From Niastella sp. OAS944 (lineage in GTDB: Bacteria > Bacteroidota > Bacteroidia > Chitinophagales > Chitinophagaceae), in assembly GCA_024809215.1 (NCBI GenBank), contig JANUBW010000008.1, positions 310,001-374,000 of the forward strand: DNA of 64,000 nucleotides, in the 5' to 3' direction. The notes below the pieces were generated by a model that saw only the letters and a list, made by a program, of their open reading frames with translations, did no database searches and was not told the origin of the DNA. A program made the position numbers and the translations under genes. Numbering within the stretch: position 1 is the stretch's first letter; the number at the start of each line of letters is the position of its first letter. Positions 57,101 through 64,000 of the stretch are shown piece by piece.

Positions 57101-58901
57101 AGTGGCCCCCGGTGGTTGTATTGCTACCATGTGGAAAAAAGTGATTGTAAAAGGCCCTACAGGTACGTTTACTTATACGCCAACAACAGGTTGTATGCCG
57201 CTGAAAGTTGAGTTCGCCGGTTCTGGTAATAACATTCAATCATACATCTGGGATTATAACGATGGTAACACCAGTGCCTCAACCGTTGCTACCTCATCAT
57301 ACACATATGAGCTGGCCGGCAAGTTTGTGCCCCGCATGATATTGATAGACAGTGATGGTTGCCAGGTACCCGTTGTAGGAAAAGATACCATCAATGTAAT
57401 TGGCGTTACCGCAAATGAAAATATGGATACTTATCGCCTTTGTAACGGCGGTTTTATTCAGTTCACTGATAGATCGGTAGCTAATGATTATATAACCGGT
57501 CACCAGTGGGATTTTGGCGATGGAACTTTTAGCACCCTTGCCAATCCAAAACATCAATACGGTACCGCTGCGGCTATTTATACCATTAAGCATAGTGTAA
57601 CAACCGCCAATGGTTGTAAAGATGTTGCCACCCTTACAGATACCATTAAAGTATACCAAACGCCCAAAATTTCTATTACCGGCGATAAAGAAGCTTGTAT
57701 GCCCGGCGGATTGCATTTCAATGCTGTTGTTACCGGTGATGCCGCCCAGCTTAAAAAACACTGGAGCTTTGGTAACGGGCAATCGGCTAACGATGTAAAT
57801 ACTGTTACCCATACATACAATGCGGCTGGTAACTACCAGGTGCAACTGCAAACCGTTTATCAGGATTATTGCTACGATACGGCCCGTCAAACTGTAAACA
57901 TCTGGCCTTTACCAAACACCAATGCCGGCAGCGATGCGGTGGTATGTCTTGGCTCGCCAATGATGTTAAAACCTTCTGGTGCTGTGCAGTATACCTGGCA
58001 AAGTGCACCCGATATTTCATGTACACAATGCGCTACGCCAATGATAAACCCGGCTGATAATACAATTTATGTAGTAACGGGTGTGTCGGAAAAAGGATGT
58101 GTAAAGAACGATACCATCAATGTACGGGTACGTAAATCCTTTAACGTACAGGTTCAGCCTGGCGATACGCTTTGCGCAGGCGGGCAAATGAAACTGAATG
58201 TTGCCGGCGCCGATCAATATCAATGGACGCCATCGATCGGTTTGGACAATGCATACAGTGCTTCACCCAAAGCCTCACCCAATACTACAACCGTATATAC
58301 TGTAATAGGAAAGGATAATGATAATTGTTTTACCGATACCGGCCATGTAACCGTAAAGGTTTACCCTATACCCACCATCTTTGCCGGTAACGATACTACA
58401 GTAAATACCGGTAACACGGTACAGTTATCGCCCACCTGGTCAAAGGATGTTACATCATTCAACTGGGCGCCATCGGGCGGACTGAGCTGTACAAACTGCT
58501 CATCGCCAATGGCCGATGTAAAGGGAAGCGCAACCTATAAGGTTACTGCAACCAACCCCGGCGGCTGTGTGGCCTCAGATGAAATTACTATTAACTCGGT
58601 TTGTAATGGCGATAACTGGTTTATTCCGAATACTTTTTCACCCAATGGCGATGGTATGAACGATGTATTTTATGTGCGGGGTAAGGGTTTGCACACCATT
58701 CATTCATTACGGGTATTTAACCGTTGGGGGCAGCTGGTGTTTGAAAAAAGGAATTTTATGGCCAATGATCAAACCGCAGGCTGGGATGGAAAGATAAATG
58801 GCAAGGTAGCCGATATGGATGTTTATGTATATATCGTAGATATAATCTGTGATAATTCGAATATAGTTCCCTATAAAGGCAATGTGGCCCTGGTACGTTA
58901 G
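54108..58901 (+). CDS. Giant PKD-repeat surface protein with gliding-motility C-terminal domain
   Basis: A 1597-residue exported surface protein. The signal peptide is MKNQLIIFVLALAGVTVFA. About fifteen PKD domains of 75-95 residues follow from residue 28 to about 1265, each with the WDFGDG-type turn (WSWDFGDGNTST, YTWDFGDGQTST and so on), some with variants WQFGDG, WVYGDG, WDYNDG. Three cysteine-paired beta domains (CTQCATPMINP type) come next. The last 95 residues are the gliding-motility-associated/T9SS type B sorting domain: WFIPNTFSPNGDGMNDVF, RVFNRWGQLVFE and AGWDGKINGK. It is SprB-like in design; it should be secreted by type IX secretion as an adhesin. The next gene is a PorP/SprF partner. 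Confidence 0.93.
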   Translation: MKNQLIIFVLALAGVTVFATRSNAQVKASFSANNVSGCSPLVVQFKDESTGNPTSWRWDLGNGTISLFQNPSSVYFAPGTYTVKQVVKTANGADSVIKQQYITVFDNPVAGFETSDSVGCFPFHVTFTDKSFVSDGAITSWSWDFGDGNTSTEKSPSHTYTGTGNYTVTLKVTSANGCTKSFSKPQHIKIASGVLAGFDFTPVQNSCNAPLDIDFNNKSVESGAVSYTWDFGDGQTSTDKNPRHKYMSNGAYTVTLIAITNSGCADTVIKKNLIVLGNTQTQFTMPGSICANEPFYPVNTSSPVPGGVRWDFGDGNNSTEASPQKSYPSAGTYTVKLVNYFAACPDSISKTITVLPRLATSFTSDKTYACSIPATFQFNNTTSGSVSQRWDFGDGATSTDANPKHIYKAFGNYTVQLILTGSNGCSDTLIKQNVIQVARPQVQINNLPVKGCLPFTVPFSPLVNVADNIVSYHWDFGDGTTSTQQSPVKTYTTEGSYTVKLVITTASGCTDSAVVPNGVETAPRPKAEFYATQRDVCRSQGIQFVNQSTPAGDQWLWQFGDGGYSTLVDPIYQYSDTGYYHVKLIVSNKGCSDTAYKPGYIHINPPVARFITNMDCADKYQRSFTDNSIAAQTWQWDLGDGTTSTGKNVVHRYTNKGTYKVRLIVTNSGCIDSMWQQVIVADEHPDFTADKKELCARDEVVFTASNYNPANIINMVWQFGDGTTETGSKATHSYSRSGNYKVVLVFTDINSCVDSVVKQQYIRVNGPAAAFEAVNQKICIDNTASFRDLSTTDGTHPIVQYTWVYGDGKEETVQGAPFIHKYDNGGSYNVSLRITDSKGCTDNFTGNGAISISNPKASFSTADTSSCPGKPINFNNTSTGENLQYSWSFGDGSTGDQQNPVHHYTHDGAYTINLLIADPIGCRDSLKRTDYIKIVTPIAGFKMSDSIGNCPPLEVKFTSEAKNYVSLSWDFGDGSTSTLENPVHFYNIPGEYMATQTVVAPGGCIATMWKKVIVKGPTGTFTYTPTTGCMPLKVEFAGSGNNIQSYIWDYNDGNTSASTVATSSYTYELAGKFVPRMILIDSDGCQVPVVGKDTINVIGVTANENMDTYRLCNGGFIQFTDRSVANDYITGHQWDFGDGTFSTLANPKHQYGTAAAIYTIKHSVTTANGCKDVATLTDTIKVYQTPKISITGDKEACMPGGLHFNAVVTGDAAQLKKHWSFGNGQSANDVNTVTHTYNAAGNYQVQLQTVYQDYCYDTARQTVNIWPLPNTNAGSDAVVCLGSPMMLKPSGAVQYTWQSAPDISCTQCATPMINPADNTIYVVTGVSEKGCVKNDTINVRVRKSFNVQVQPGDTLCAGGQMKLNVAGADQYQWTPSIGLDNAYSASPKASPNTTTVYTVIGKDNDNCFTDTGHVTVKVYPIPTIFAGNDTTVNTGNTVQLSPTWSKDVTSFNWAPSGGLSCTNCSSPMADVKGSATYKVTATNPGGCVASDEITINSVCNGDNWFIPNTFSPNGDGMNDVFYVRGKGLHTIHSLRVFNRWGQLVFEKRNFMANDQTAGWDGKINGKVADMDVYVYIVDIICDNSNIVPYKGNVALVR

Positions 58902-58934
58902 TTAAATTTGGGTACCATTAATCAATCCAATATC

Positions 58935-59963
58935 ATGAAGAACCTATTAAGAAAAGCCGTAACCGCCTTTGCATTGGCGGCCTCAATGTCAACACAGGCC
59001 CAGGACCTGCACTTCTCGCAGTTTTTTGAAGCGCCTTTATTACGCAACCCGTCACTGGCAGGTATTTTTACCGGCGACATTCGTGTACAGGGTGTTTACC
59101 GCGATCAGTGGAACAGTGTTACTAAAGCTTATCGTACCGGTTCATTGAATGCTGAATATAAAATGCCTGTTGGCAACACCAATGATTTTATAACAGCAGG
59201 TATACAAACATTATTTGATAAAGCGGGCACAGTTGGGTTAACAACTACGCAGGTGTTACCGGCGTTGAATTATCATAAATCATTAAGCAATGATAAAGTA
59301 GAATTTTTATCGCTTGGCTTTATGGGCGGGTTAATACATAAAAGCATCGATGTAACCAAAATGACCACCAATAACCAATACCAGGGCGGTTATTCATCAA
59401 CTGCTTCAACCGGTGAAACATTTGCTATGCCGAATTTTAATGACTGGGATGCTTCGGTGGGCATGAGCTATAATACAACGTTTGGCATGGATGGAATGAA
59501 CAGCCTGTTTATTGGCGCTGCATTACACCACCTTACTAAACCAAAGAATTCATTTTACCGCGATGCTACTACCGAGTTAAATAAGAAGATGGTTTTTTCA
59601 GCAGGTGTAAAATGGCGGGTGAACGATTATTCTTATTTCACCTTGCAGGCCGATCACTCAAAACAGGGTAATGTAAAAGAGACCATAGCAGGTGGATTGT
59701 ATTCACTGAATACGGGCAGCTTTGTTGATGATGCACCTTACGTGTTGCACTTTGGTGGATTTTATCGTTTGAACGATGCATTCATTCCGGTAGTAAAAAT
59801 TGATATGCGATCTATATCACTGGCGCTAAGTTACGATGTAAACGTTTCACAGCTAAAAACTGCCAGCCAGGGTAGGGGTGGCTTTGAATTGTCATTGTCA
59901 TATATCGGATTTTTTGATCGTAACGATGCCTCGCGCGACCAGGTGATGTGCCCGAGATTTTAG
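58935..59963 (+). CDS. PorP/SprF-family type IX secretion membrane protein
   Basis: A 342-residue outer-membrane protein. Signal peptide MKNLLRKAVTAFALAASMSTQAQ, then the family opening DLHFSQFFEAPLLRNPSLAGIFTGDIRVQGVYRDQWNSV, and repeated barrel strands ending in GGFELSLSYIGFF. In Flavobacterium, SprF is needed for the surface delivery of SprB; genes of this family commonly follow type B-sorted adhesin genes, as here 33 bases downstream. The start at 58935 opens the signal peptide; nine codons upstream are in frame but unsupported. Confidence 0.93.
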   Translation: MKNLLRKAVTAFALAASMSTQAQDLHFSQFFEAPLLRNPSLAGIFTGDIRVQGVYRDQWNSVTKAYRTGSLNAEYKMPVGNTNDFITAGIQTLFDKAGTVGLTTTQVLPALNYHKSLSNDKVEFLSLGFMGGLIHKSIDVTKMTTNNQYQGGYSSTASTGETFAMPNFNDWDASVGMSYNTTFGMDGMNSLFIGAALHHLTKPKNSFYRDATTELNKKMVFSAGVKWRVNDYSYFTLQADHSKQGNVKETIAGGLYSLNTGSFVDDAPYVLHFGGFYRLNDAFIPVVKIDMRSISLALSYDVNVSQLKTASQGRGGFELSLSYIGFFDRNDASRDQVMCPRF

Positions 59964-60165
59964 CAATCGTAAAACGTGAAACGTGAAACGGCAAACGAAC
60001 GCTCAATTTCGAGGCTCGCGTTTTGTCGATGATCAGCTTGAATTTCGGGTGGTACAAGATTGTGAGCGAAGCTGGGAAATTAGCGAACCCTTTCACGTTT
60101 CACGTCTGCCGTTTCACGATTTCAAGAGGCCATTCACCATTGACGATTGACCATTCACCATTGTG
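59963..60165. repeat. Heptamer CGTGAAA element with inverted ends (copy 2)
   Basis: CGTGAAA/CGGCAAA words (59974-59998), core words CAATTTCGAGG, GCGTTTTGTC and GATCAGC, then CCCTTTCACGTTTCACG (60090-60106) and GTTTCACGATT. Order and words match 17467-17642. A further ACCATTGACGATTGACC heptamer stretch extends it to 60165. Confidence 0.75.
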
Positions 60166-60184
60166 GTAATCATCGATTGTGTTA

Positions 60185-60220
60185 AGTGCTGTACATTACA
60201 TTTTTCGAATGTAAGGCACT
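60185..60220 (+). promoter_or_regulatory. Inverted repeat upstream of the chitinase gene
   Basis: AGTGC (60185-60189) with GCACT (60216-60220) outside and TTACATT (60196-60202) with AATGTAA (60208-60214) inside form a two-tier hairpin 24 bases before the ATG. It could be an operator or a 5' mRNA structure. Confidence 0.5.
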
Positions 60221-60243
60221 ATTAAATAACAAACACACATCGA

Positions 60244-61362
60244 ATGACCCGAATTGCTTTAAACACGTTGTTCCTGCTTGCTTTTGCTTTAAACGTATTT
60301 TCACAAAACCAGGCAAAGAAGCCTGCCAATAAACAATCACTGGCCGTTATAGCCTATTATGCCGGACAAGCGGCACAGGTTGATAGCTTTGCTGCTGAAA
60401 AACTAACCCATATTATTTTCAGCTTTTGCCATTTAAAAGGAAATAAACTGGCTATCGACAATGCCCGCGATACCGCTACCATTCAACAGCTGGTAGGTTT
60501 AAAGAAAAGAAATCCCGATCTAAAAGTGCAGTTATCGCTTGGTGGCTGGACGGGCTGCGAAACCTGCTCCGATGTATTTTCTACTGAGGCTGGCCGCTCG
60601 GAGTTTGCCCAATCGGTTAAAGAACTTCTCGATTATACCAATACCGATGGGCTCGATCTTGATTGGGAATATCCTGCCATTCAGGGCCCGCCCGATCATA
60701 AATTCACTCCCGAAGACAAGCCTAATTTTACGAAGTTATTAGTGCAGCTGCGCAAAGCTATAGGCCCAAAGAAGGAGATCAGTTTTGCGGCCGGCGGTTT
60801 TACCACTTTCCTTGAACAATCTATAGAATGGAAAAAAGTAATGCCCCTGATCGATCGCGTAAATTTAATGACCTACGATCTGGTGCATGGTTATAGTAAA
60901 GTTACCGGTCATCATACCCCCATATATTCTACTCCGCAACAAAGAGAATCGGCCGACAATGCTATCCGCTTCTTTGATTCAATAGGCATTCACCATAACA
61001 AACTGGTGATAGGTGCCGCTTTTTATGCACGCATTTTTGAGAACGTCGATAGCGTAAATAACGGCTTGTACCGCCCGGGCAATTTCAAACGGGGAGTGCC
61101 ATTCAAAGGATATCCCAATGTACTTTCAAAAGACAGTGGTTTTGTATATCATTGGGACCCGGTTGCCAAAGCGCCCTGGATGTATAATGCCCAGCAAAAG
61201 CTGTTTGTGACTTATGATGATACTACCTCTATGCGGCTTAAAACTGCCTATGCTAAAGAGAAAAAGCTCAATGGTATTATGTTTTGGCAGCTTGGCGAGG
61301 ATACTTTTTCTGGAGGGTTACTGGATGTTATATACGATGAAAAAGTAAAGAAGACAAAGTAA
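60244..61362 (+). CDS. GH18 chitinase
   Basis: A 372-residue exported glycoside hydrolase family 18 enzyme cleaving chitin or related GlcNAc polymers. The signal peptide is MTRIALNTLFLLAFALNVFS. The catalytic motif DGLDLDWEYP (DxxDxDxE, acid Glu) is near residue 140, with strand 3 LKVQLSLGGWTGC before it and the substrate loops MTYDLVHGY and GAAFYARIF after it; the closing GIMFWQLGEDTFSG holds the conserved Trp. There is no carbohydrate-binding or T9SS domain, so it is probably periplasmic or released by another path. An inverted repeat at 60185-60220 may regulate it. Confidence 0.94.
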   Translation: MTRIALNTLFLLAFALNVFSQNQAKKPANKQSLAVIAYYAGQAAQVDSFAAEKLTHIIFSFCHLKGNKLAIDNARDTATIQQLVGLKKRNPDLKVQLSLGGWTGCETCSDVFSTEAGRSEFAQSVKELLDYTNTDGLDLDWEYPAIQGPPDHKFTPEDKPNFTKLLVQLRKAIGPKKEISFAAGGFTTFLEQSIEWKKVMPLIDRVNLMTYDLVHGYSKVTGHHTPIYSTPQQRESADNAIRFFDSIGIHHNKLVIGAAFYARIFENVDSVNNGLYRPGNFKRGVPFKGYPNVLSKDSGFVYHWDPVAKAPWMYNAQQKLFVTYDDTTSMRLKTAYAKEKKLNGIMFWQLGEDTFSGGLLDVIYDEKVKKTK

Positions 61363-61399
61363 TGAGAAATGAAAAATGAAATACGGGTCGGGTTTATGT

Positions 61400-61446
61400 G
61401 CCCGGAACCTGGCAATTGGTAACCGGTAACCTGTAACCTGCAACGG
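61400..61446. repeat. Heptamer array, GGTAACC family, single arm
   Basis: AACCTGGCAATTGGTAACC, GGTAACCTG and TAACCTGCAAC words between the chitinase gene and the phosphoesterase gene. Confidence 0.7.
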
Positions 61447-61466
61447 CTACTTAAGATCCGGGGGAT

Positions 61467-61970
61467 TCAACCAGCTGTACGTCCTCCTAACTCTATCACC
61501 TCACAATCCTTCATATTACTTCCATCAATAACAAAGCGGATCAGGGTGCGCACTTTGTGCCACCCCTGATTGCCTGCTGCGCCGGGGTTCATATGCAGGC
61601 ATTGCAGCTTATCATCGAACATTACTTTTAAAATGTGTGAGTGCCCGCAGATAAACAGCTGGGGTGGGTTGGCTGTAAGTTCTTTCTTTACTACCGCATT
61701 GTATTTGGGCGGATAACCGCCAATGTGTGTCATATAAACCTGAACACCCTCACAGTTCCAGCGAAGGTTTTCGGGGTACACACTTCGGATATCCTGCCCG
61801 TCGATATTGCCATAAACGCCCTTTAATGGTTTAAAGGCGGCCAGTTTATTGGCAAGGGCTATATTTCCGAAATCACCGGCATGCCATATTTCATCACAGT
61901 TTTCAAAATGTTTGAATACTGCGTCATCGAGGAAACCGTGTGTGTCGGAAATTAGCCCGATACGTGTCAT
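61467..61970 (-). CDS. YfcE/MJ0936-type metallophosphoesterase
   Basis: A 167-residue calcineurin-like phosphodiesterase. Metal ligands are in GLISDTHGF (D8, H10), HAGDFGN (D37), YGNID near 59, and the C-terminal ICGHSHI and MNPGAAG. The length and motif spacing are those of the YfcE/MJ0936 group of manganese or nickel phosphodiesterases with unknown cellular substrates. It is cytosolic. It follows the AHSA1 gene after 16 bases on the same strand. Confidence 0.92.
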   Translation of the reverse strand: MTRIGLISDTHGFLDDAVFKHFENCDEIWHAGDFGNIALANKLAAFKPLKGVYGNIDGQDIRSVYPENLRWNCEGVQVYMTHIGGYPPKYNAVVKKELTANPPQLFICGHSHILKVMFDDKLQCLHMNPGAAGNQGWHKVRTLIRFVIDGSNMKDCEVIELGGRTAG

Positions 61971-61986
61971 ACGAAGAGTATTGTTA

Positions 61987-62442
61987 TTATGGTCGATTCA
62001 TGAGTAACCATGAAGTTTCACCTTCAGCCAGTTTCTTTATGGTATCAAGCGTTTCGTTCCAGTTTCTTTCTGCATGCGCATACAACATTTGTGAAGCAAA
62101 ATTGCTTTGTGTCAATTGCAGCAAAAGGCCATTATCCTGTGGTACTATATTGAATGTGATATCTGAATAGTTCTCAGGAACATCTTCTGTGGCCGAAAAT
62201 ACACTCCAGTAATTATAGGAGAGCTTTTGGTTTGGCTCAAAATGCAACAGGGTACCCTTGTCTTTCACTTCTTTATCCTTATACACAAATGTAAATGCGA
62301 TCTCACTGTCTACCTGCCAGTTGGTGATCATTTCCACACCCAACCATTGAACAATGTATTGGTTGTCGGTCAATACGGCCCATACTTTATCCGGGGTAGT
62401 GTCAATATGTCTTTCTTTGGTAAGGATTAAGTTCTTTTTCAT
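61987..62442 (-). CDS. AHSA1/SRPBCC-domain protein
   Basis: A 151-residue START-like (SRPBCC, AHSA1) protein: ERHIDTTPDKVWAVLTD at the N-terminus, MITNWQVDSEIAFTFVYKDKEVKDKGTLL in the middle, and the C-terminal helix ARNWNETLDTIKKLAEGE-like segment. The fold makes a hydrophobic pocket for small ligands; members are often regulators or stress-linked but uncharacterised. It is cytosolic. It is the first gene of a two-gene unit with the phosphodiesterase. Confidence 0.85.
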   Translation of the reverse strand: MKKNLILTKERHIDTTPDKVWAVLTDNQYIVQWLGVEMITNWQVDSEIAFTFVYKDKEVKDKGTLLHFEPNQKLSYNYWSVFSATEDVPENYSDITFNIVPQDNGLLLQLTQSNFASQMLYAHAERNWNETLDTIKKLAEGETSWLLMNRP

Positions 62443-62595
62443 CTGTAGTTTTTTATTATTTATTGCCTGGAGGTTCTAAAAACGGGCTGCAAGATAAGAC
62501 GCATGTACAAATGGCGATTGGTAAAACGCCATAAAATTTCAACATTTAGGTTCTCTTTGCCGATTTCTGCCTATTTGTTAACTTTATCTGTCATT

Positions 62596-62675
62596 TGCTT
62601 TTATGTTTTGCCTAGTAGCGAGAACGCCATTTGTCGGGCGCTTTAAAGTTCAAGCATTATCACATTAGCAAATTA
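62596..62675 (+). repeat. 80-base direct repeat (copy 1)
   Basis: About 92 percent identical by eye to 62818-62897, without gaps. Contains GTAGCGAG, AACGCCATTTGTCGGGCGCTT and the start of an octamer TTAGCA array. It is followed after 25 bases by an ATGCC start, like copy 2. Confidence 0.85.
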
Positions 62676-62700
62676 GCACATTATCACATTAGCTGTTGCC

Positions 62701-62790
62701 ATGCCATTCTTTCGCAATTTCACATATTGGATAGATAAGCGGAGCTGGAAATATGTATTTCTGCTCAAGACCCTTGAATTGTCTCTGTAA
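62701..62790 (+). pseudogene. Possible decayed 5' end of a homogentisate dioxygenase copy
   Basis: ATG at the same distance from repeat copy 1 as the real gene start from copy 2. It gives a 29-codon frame MPFFRNFTYWIDKR..., against MPYYYRLGNIPHKR... in the intact gene, and stops at 62788-62790. Position and the shared MP(F/Y)(F/Y)...I.KR pattern suggest a truncated duplicate; sequence similarity beyond that is weak. Confidence 0.35.
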
Positions 62791-62817
62791 TTCCTTCCGT
62801 TATTTCTACATTTTAAC

Positions 62818-62897
62818 TGCTTTTGTGTTTTGCATAGTAGGGAGAACGCCATTTGTCGGGCGCTTCAAAGCTTAAGCATTATCACATTAGCAAATTA
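62818..62897 (+). repeat. 80-base direct repeat (copy 2)
   Basis: Second copy, 222 bases downstream of the first, immediately upstream of the homogentisate dioxygenase gene. It has GTAGGGAG where copy 1 has GTAGCGAG, and both end in octamer ATTAGCAA words that diverge afterwards. Confidence 0.85.
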
Positions 62898-62921
62898 TCT
62901 CATTATCAAATTAACCTTGCT

Positions 62922-64000
62922 ATGCCTTACTATTATAGATTAGGTAACATACCACATAAACGGCACACCCAGTTTCGCAAACCCGATGGGTCGTTGTATG
63001 CAGAACAATTGTTCTCAACCGAAGGGTTTTCGAACGATTACTCATTATTATATCATGCGCATCCGCCAACTGATATTATAAAAACAGAACCTTCGTACGA
63101 TGTATCGCCCAAAGTGGCCGAAGAGAAGATGCTCAAACATCGTAGTTTGGAAGGGTTTAAAATAAAACCGGCTATTGATTATTTGCAAAGCCGTACACCA
63201 GTGCTGGTGAATAACGATTGCCATATCGTACTGGCTGCACCACAGGCAGGAATGCACGATTATTATTTCAAAAATGCCGATGCCGACGAAATGATCTTTG
63301 TACATGAGGGTGAGGGCGTGTTACGCACCATGTATGGTGAGCTGCCATTTGCCTATGGCGATTACCTGGTTATACCGCGCGGTACCATTTACCAAATAGA
63401 ATTTAGAAATAAGGATAACCGGTTGTTCATTGTTGAATCGTTCAGTCCCATTCGCTTTCCCAAAAAGTATTTAAGCAAATACGGGCAACTGCTCGAGCAT
63501 TCGCCTTATTGTGAGCGCGACATCAGGCCGCCGCAAAACCTGCCTACATTCGATTCAAAAGGCGATTTCCTCATTCGCACAAAAAAGCGTGGCATGATGT
63601 ACAATTTGCACTACGGTCATCATCCTTTTGATGTGATAGGGTGGGATGGTTATTGTTATCCATTCGCTTTTAGTATTCATGATTTTGAACCTATCACCGG
63701 CCGGGTGCATCAGCCACCGCCAGTGCATCAAACATTTGAAGCTAATAATTTTGTGGTGTGTTCATTCTGCCCCCGCTTGTTCGATTATCATCCGCAATCG
63801 GTACCGGCGCCCTATAATCATAGTAATATAGATAGTGATGAAGTGTTGTATTATGTAGATGGTGATTTTATGAGCCGTAAAGCAGTAACCCGCGGAATGA
63901 TCACCCTGCATCCTGCAGGTATTCCGCATGGGCCGCACCCCGGTGCAGTAGAAAAAAGTATTGGCGCAAAGGAAACTAAGGAGCTGGCCGTAATGGTAGA
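62922..64000 (+). CDS. hmgA: Homogentisate 1,2-dioxygenase (3' end outside window)
   Basis: Opens the aromatic ring of homogentisate to maleylacetoacetate in tyrosine and phenylalanine breakdown. About 359 codons are present and the frame is still open at the window end. Family features are MPYYYRLGNIPHKRHTQFRKPDGSLYAEQLF at the N-terminus (described by its first and last blocks PHKRHTQFRKPDG), the cupin strand EMIFVHEGEGVLRTMYGEL, and the iron-site region HSNIDSDEVLYYVDGDFMSR with LHPAGIPHGPHPG. The TAACCTTG box just before the ATG is one base off the promoter consensus. It is a catabolic gene, opposite in purpose to the aromatic operon at 19760-31041. Confidence 0.88.
   Translation, partial: MPYYYRLGNIPHKRHTQFRKPDGSLYAEQLFSTEGFSNDYSLLYHAHPPTDIIKTEPSYDVSPKVAEEKMLKHRSLEGFKIKPAIDYLQSRTPVLVNNDCHIVLAAPQAGMHDYYFKNADADEMIFVHEGEGVLRTMYGELPFAYGDYLVIPRGTIYQIEFRNKDNRLFIVESFSPIRFPKKYLSKYGQLLEHSPYCERDIRPPQNLPTFDSKGDFLIRTKKRGMMYNLHYGHHPFDVIGWDGYCYPFAFSIHDFEPITGRVHQPPPVHQTFEANNFVVCSFCPRLFDYHPQSVPAPYNHSNIDSDEVLYYVDGDFMSRKAVTRGMITLHPAGIPHGPHPGAVEKSIGAKETKELAVMV

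Noticed and set aside
57297-57890. 197-codon minus-strand frame inside the PKD adhesin gene, and similar long antisense frames in the protease and CBS genes
   Set aside because: Shadow frames of strongly coding plus- or minus-strand genes; no motifs and no independent start signals.

Overview
The window looks like a chromosome segment of a member of the Bacteroidota, most likely family Chitinophagaceae (Chitinophaga/Niastella-like); the genus is not settled by sequence reading. The reasons are TAnnTTTG-type -7 promoter boxes, a type IX secretion (T9SS) sorting domain at 17712-18947, a giant PKD adhesin with a gliding-motility C-terminal domain next to a PorP/SprF partner (54108-59963), DUF1080, DUF4382 and DUF6249 proteins, a GH18 chitinase, and fused DAHP synthase-chorismate mutase and HisB proteins.

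Layout. 52-7709: aldolase, an RNase Z-like hydrolase, an unrecognised kinase-like protein, a metal/cobalamin-receptor-like protein, cystathionine beta-synthase and a divergent alpha/beta hydrolase. 8180-19622: Tex, an ECF sigma/anti-sigma pair, a DUF6249 protein, a C-terminal processing protease, a GlcNAc/MurNAc-type kinase with MurQ, and a T9SS cargo protein. 19725-31041: aromatic amino acid genes in the order leader peptide, pheA, aminotransferase, tyrA, [DEAD helicase], DAHP synthase-chorismate mutase, [IS200-like transposase], aroB, aroA, aroC, then two small proteins. 31097-34690: envelope genes (D-Ala-D-Ala dipeptidase, L,D-transpeptidase, RlpA, outer-membrane barrel). 34809-41868 (minus strand): a histidine operon, leader peptide, hisG, hisD, hisC, sugar dehydrogenase, cytochrome c, hisB. 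41979-51374: small single genes including OsmC, acylphosphatase, a TlpA-like thioredoxin, KdsA, AraC and PspC proteins. 51492-64000: aconitase, the PKD adhesin/SprF pair, chitinase, a phosphodiesterase, an AHSA1 protein and the 5' part of homogentisate dioxygenase, which runs off the window.

Two things stand out. First, both biosynthetic operons are headed by previously unlabelled leader-peptide attenuators. The aromatic one (19760-19852) has ten consecutive Phe/Tyr codons and the histidine one (41779-41829) has five His codons. Each has complementary segments for mutually exclusive anti-terminator and terminator hairpins, and each leader ATG lies almost at the expected transcription start of a TTTGC...TATTTTTG promoter.

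Second, most intergenic spaces are filled with degenerate tandem 'word' arrays with a strict period of 7, 8 or 11 bases. Several word families recur at unrelated loci, often as inverted arms around a hairpin. The 8-base GTTAAC family supplies or directly abuts the stop codons of ten genes. One IS200/REP-type tyrosine transposase gene sits inside the aromatic operon next to such an array. Whether it is connected with the arrays is a hypothesis.
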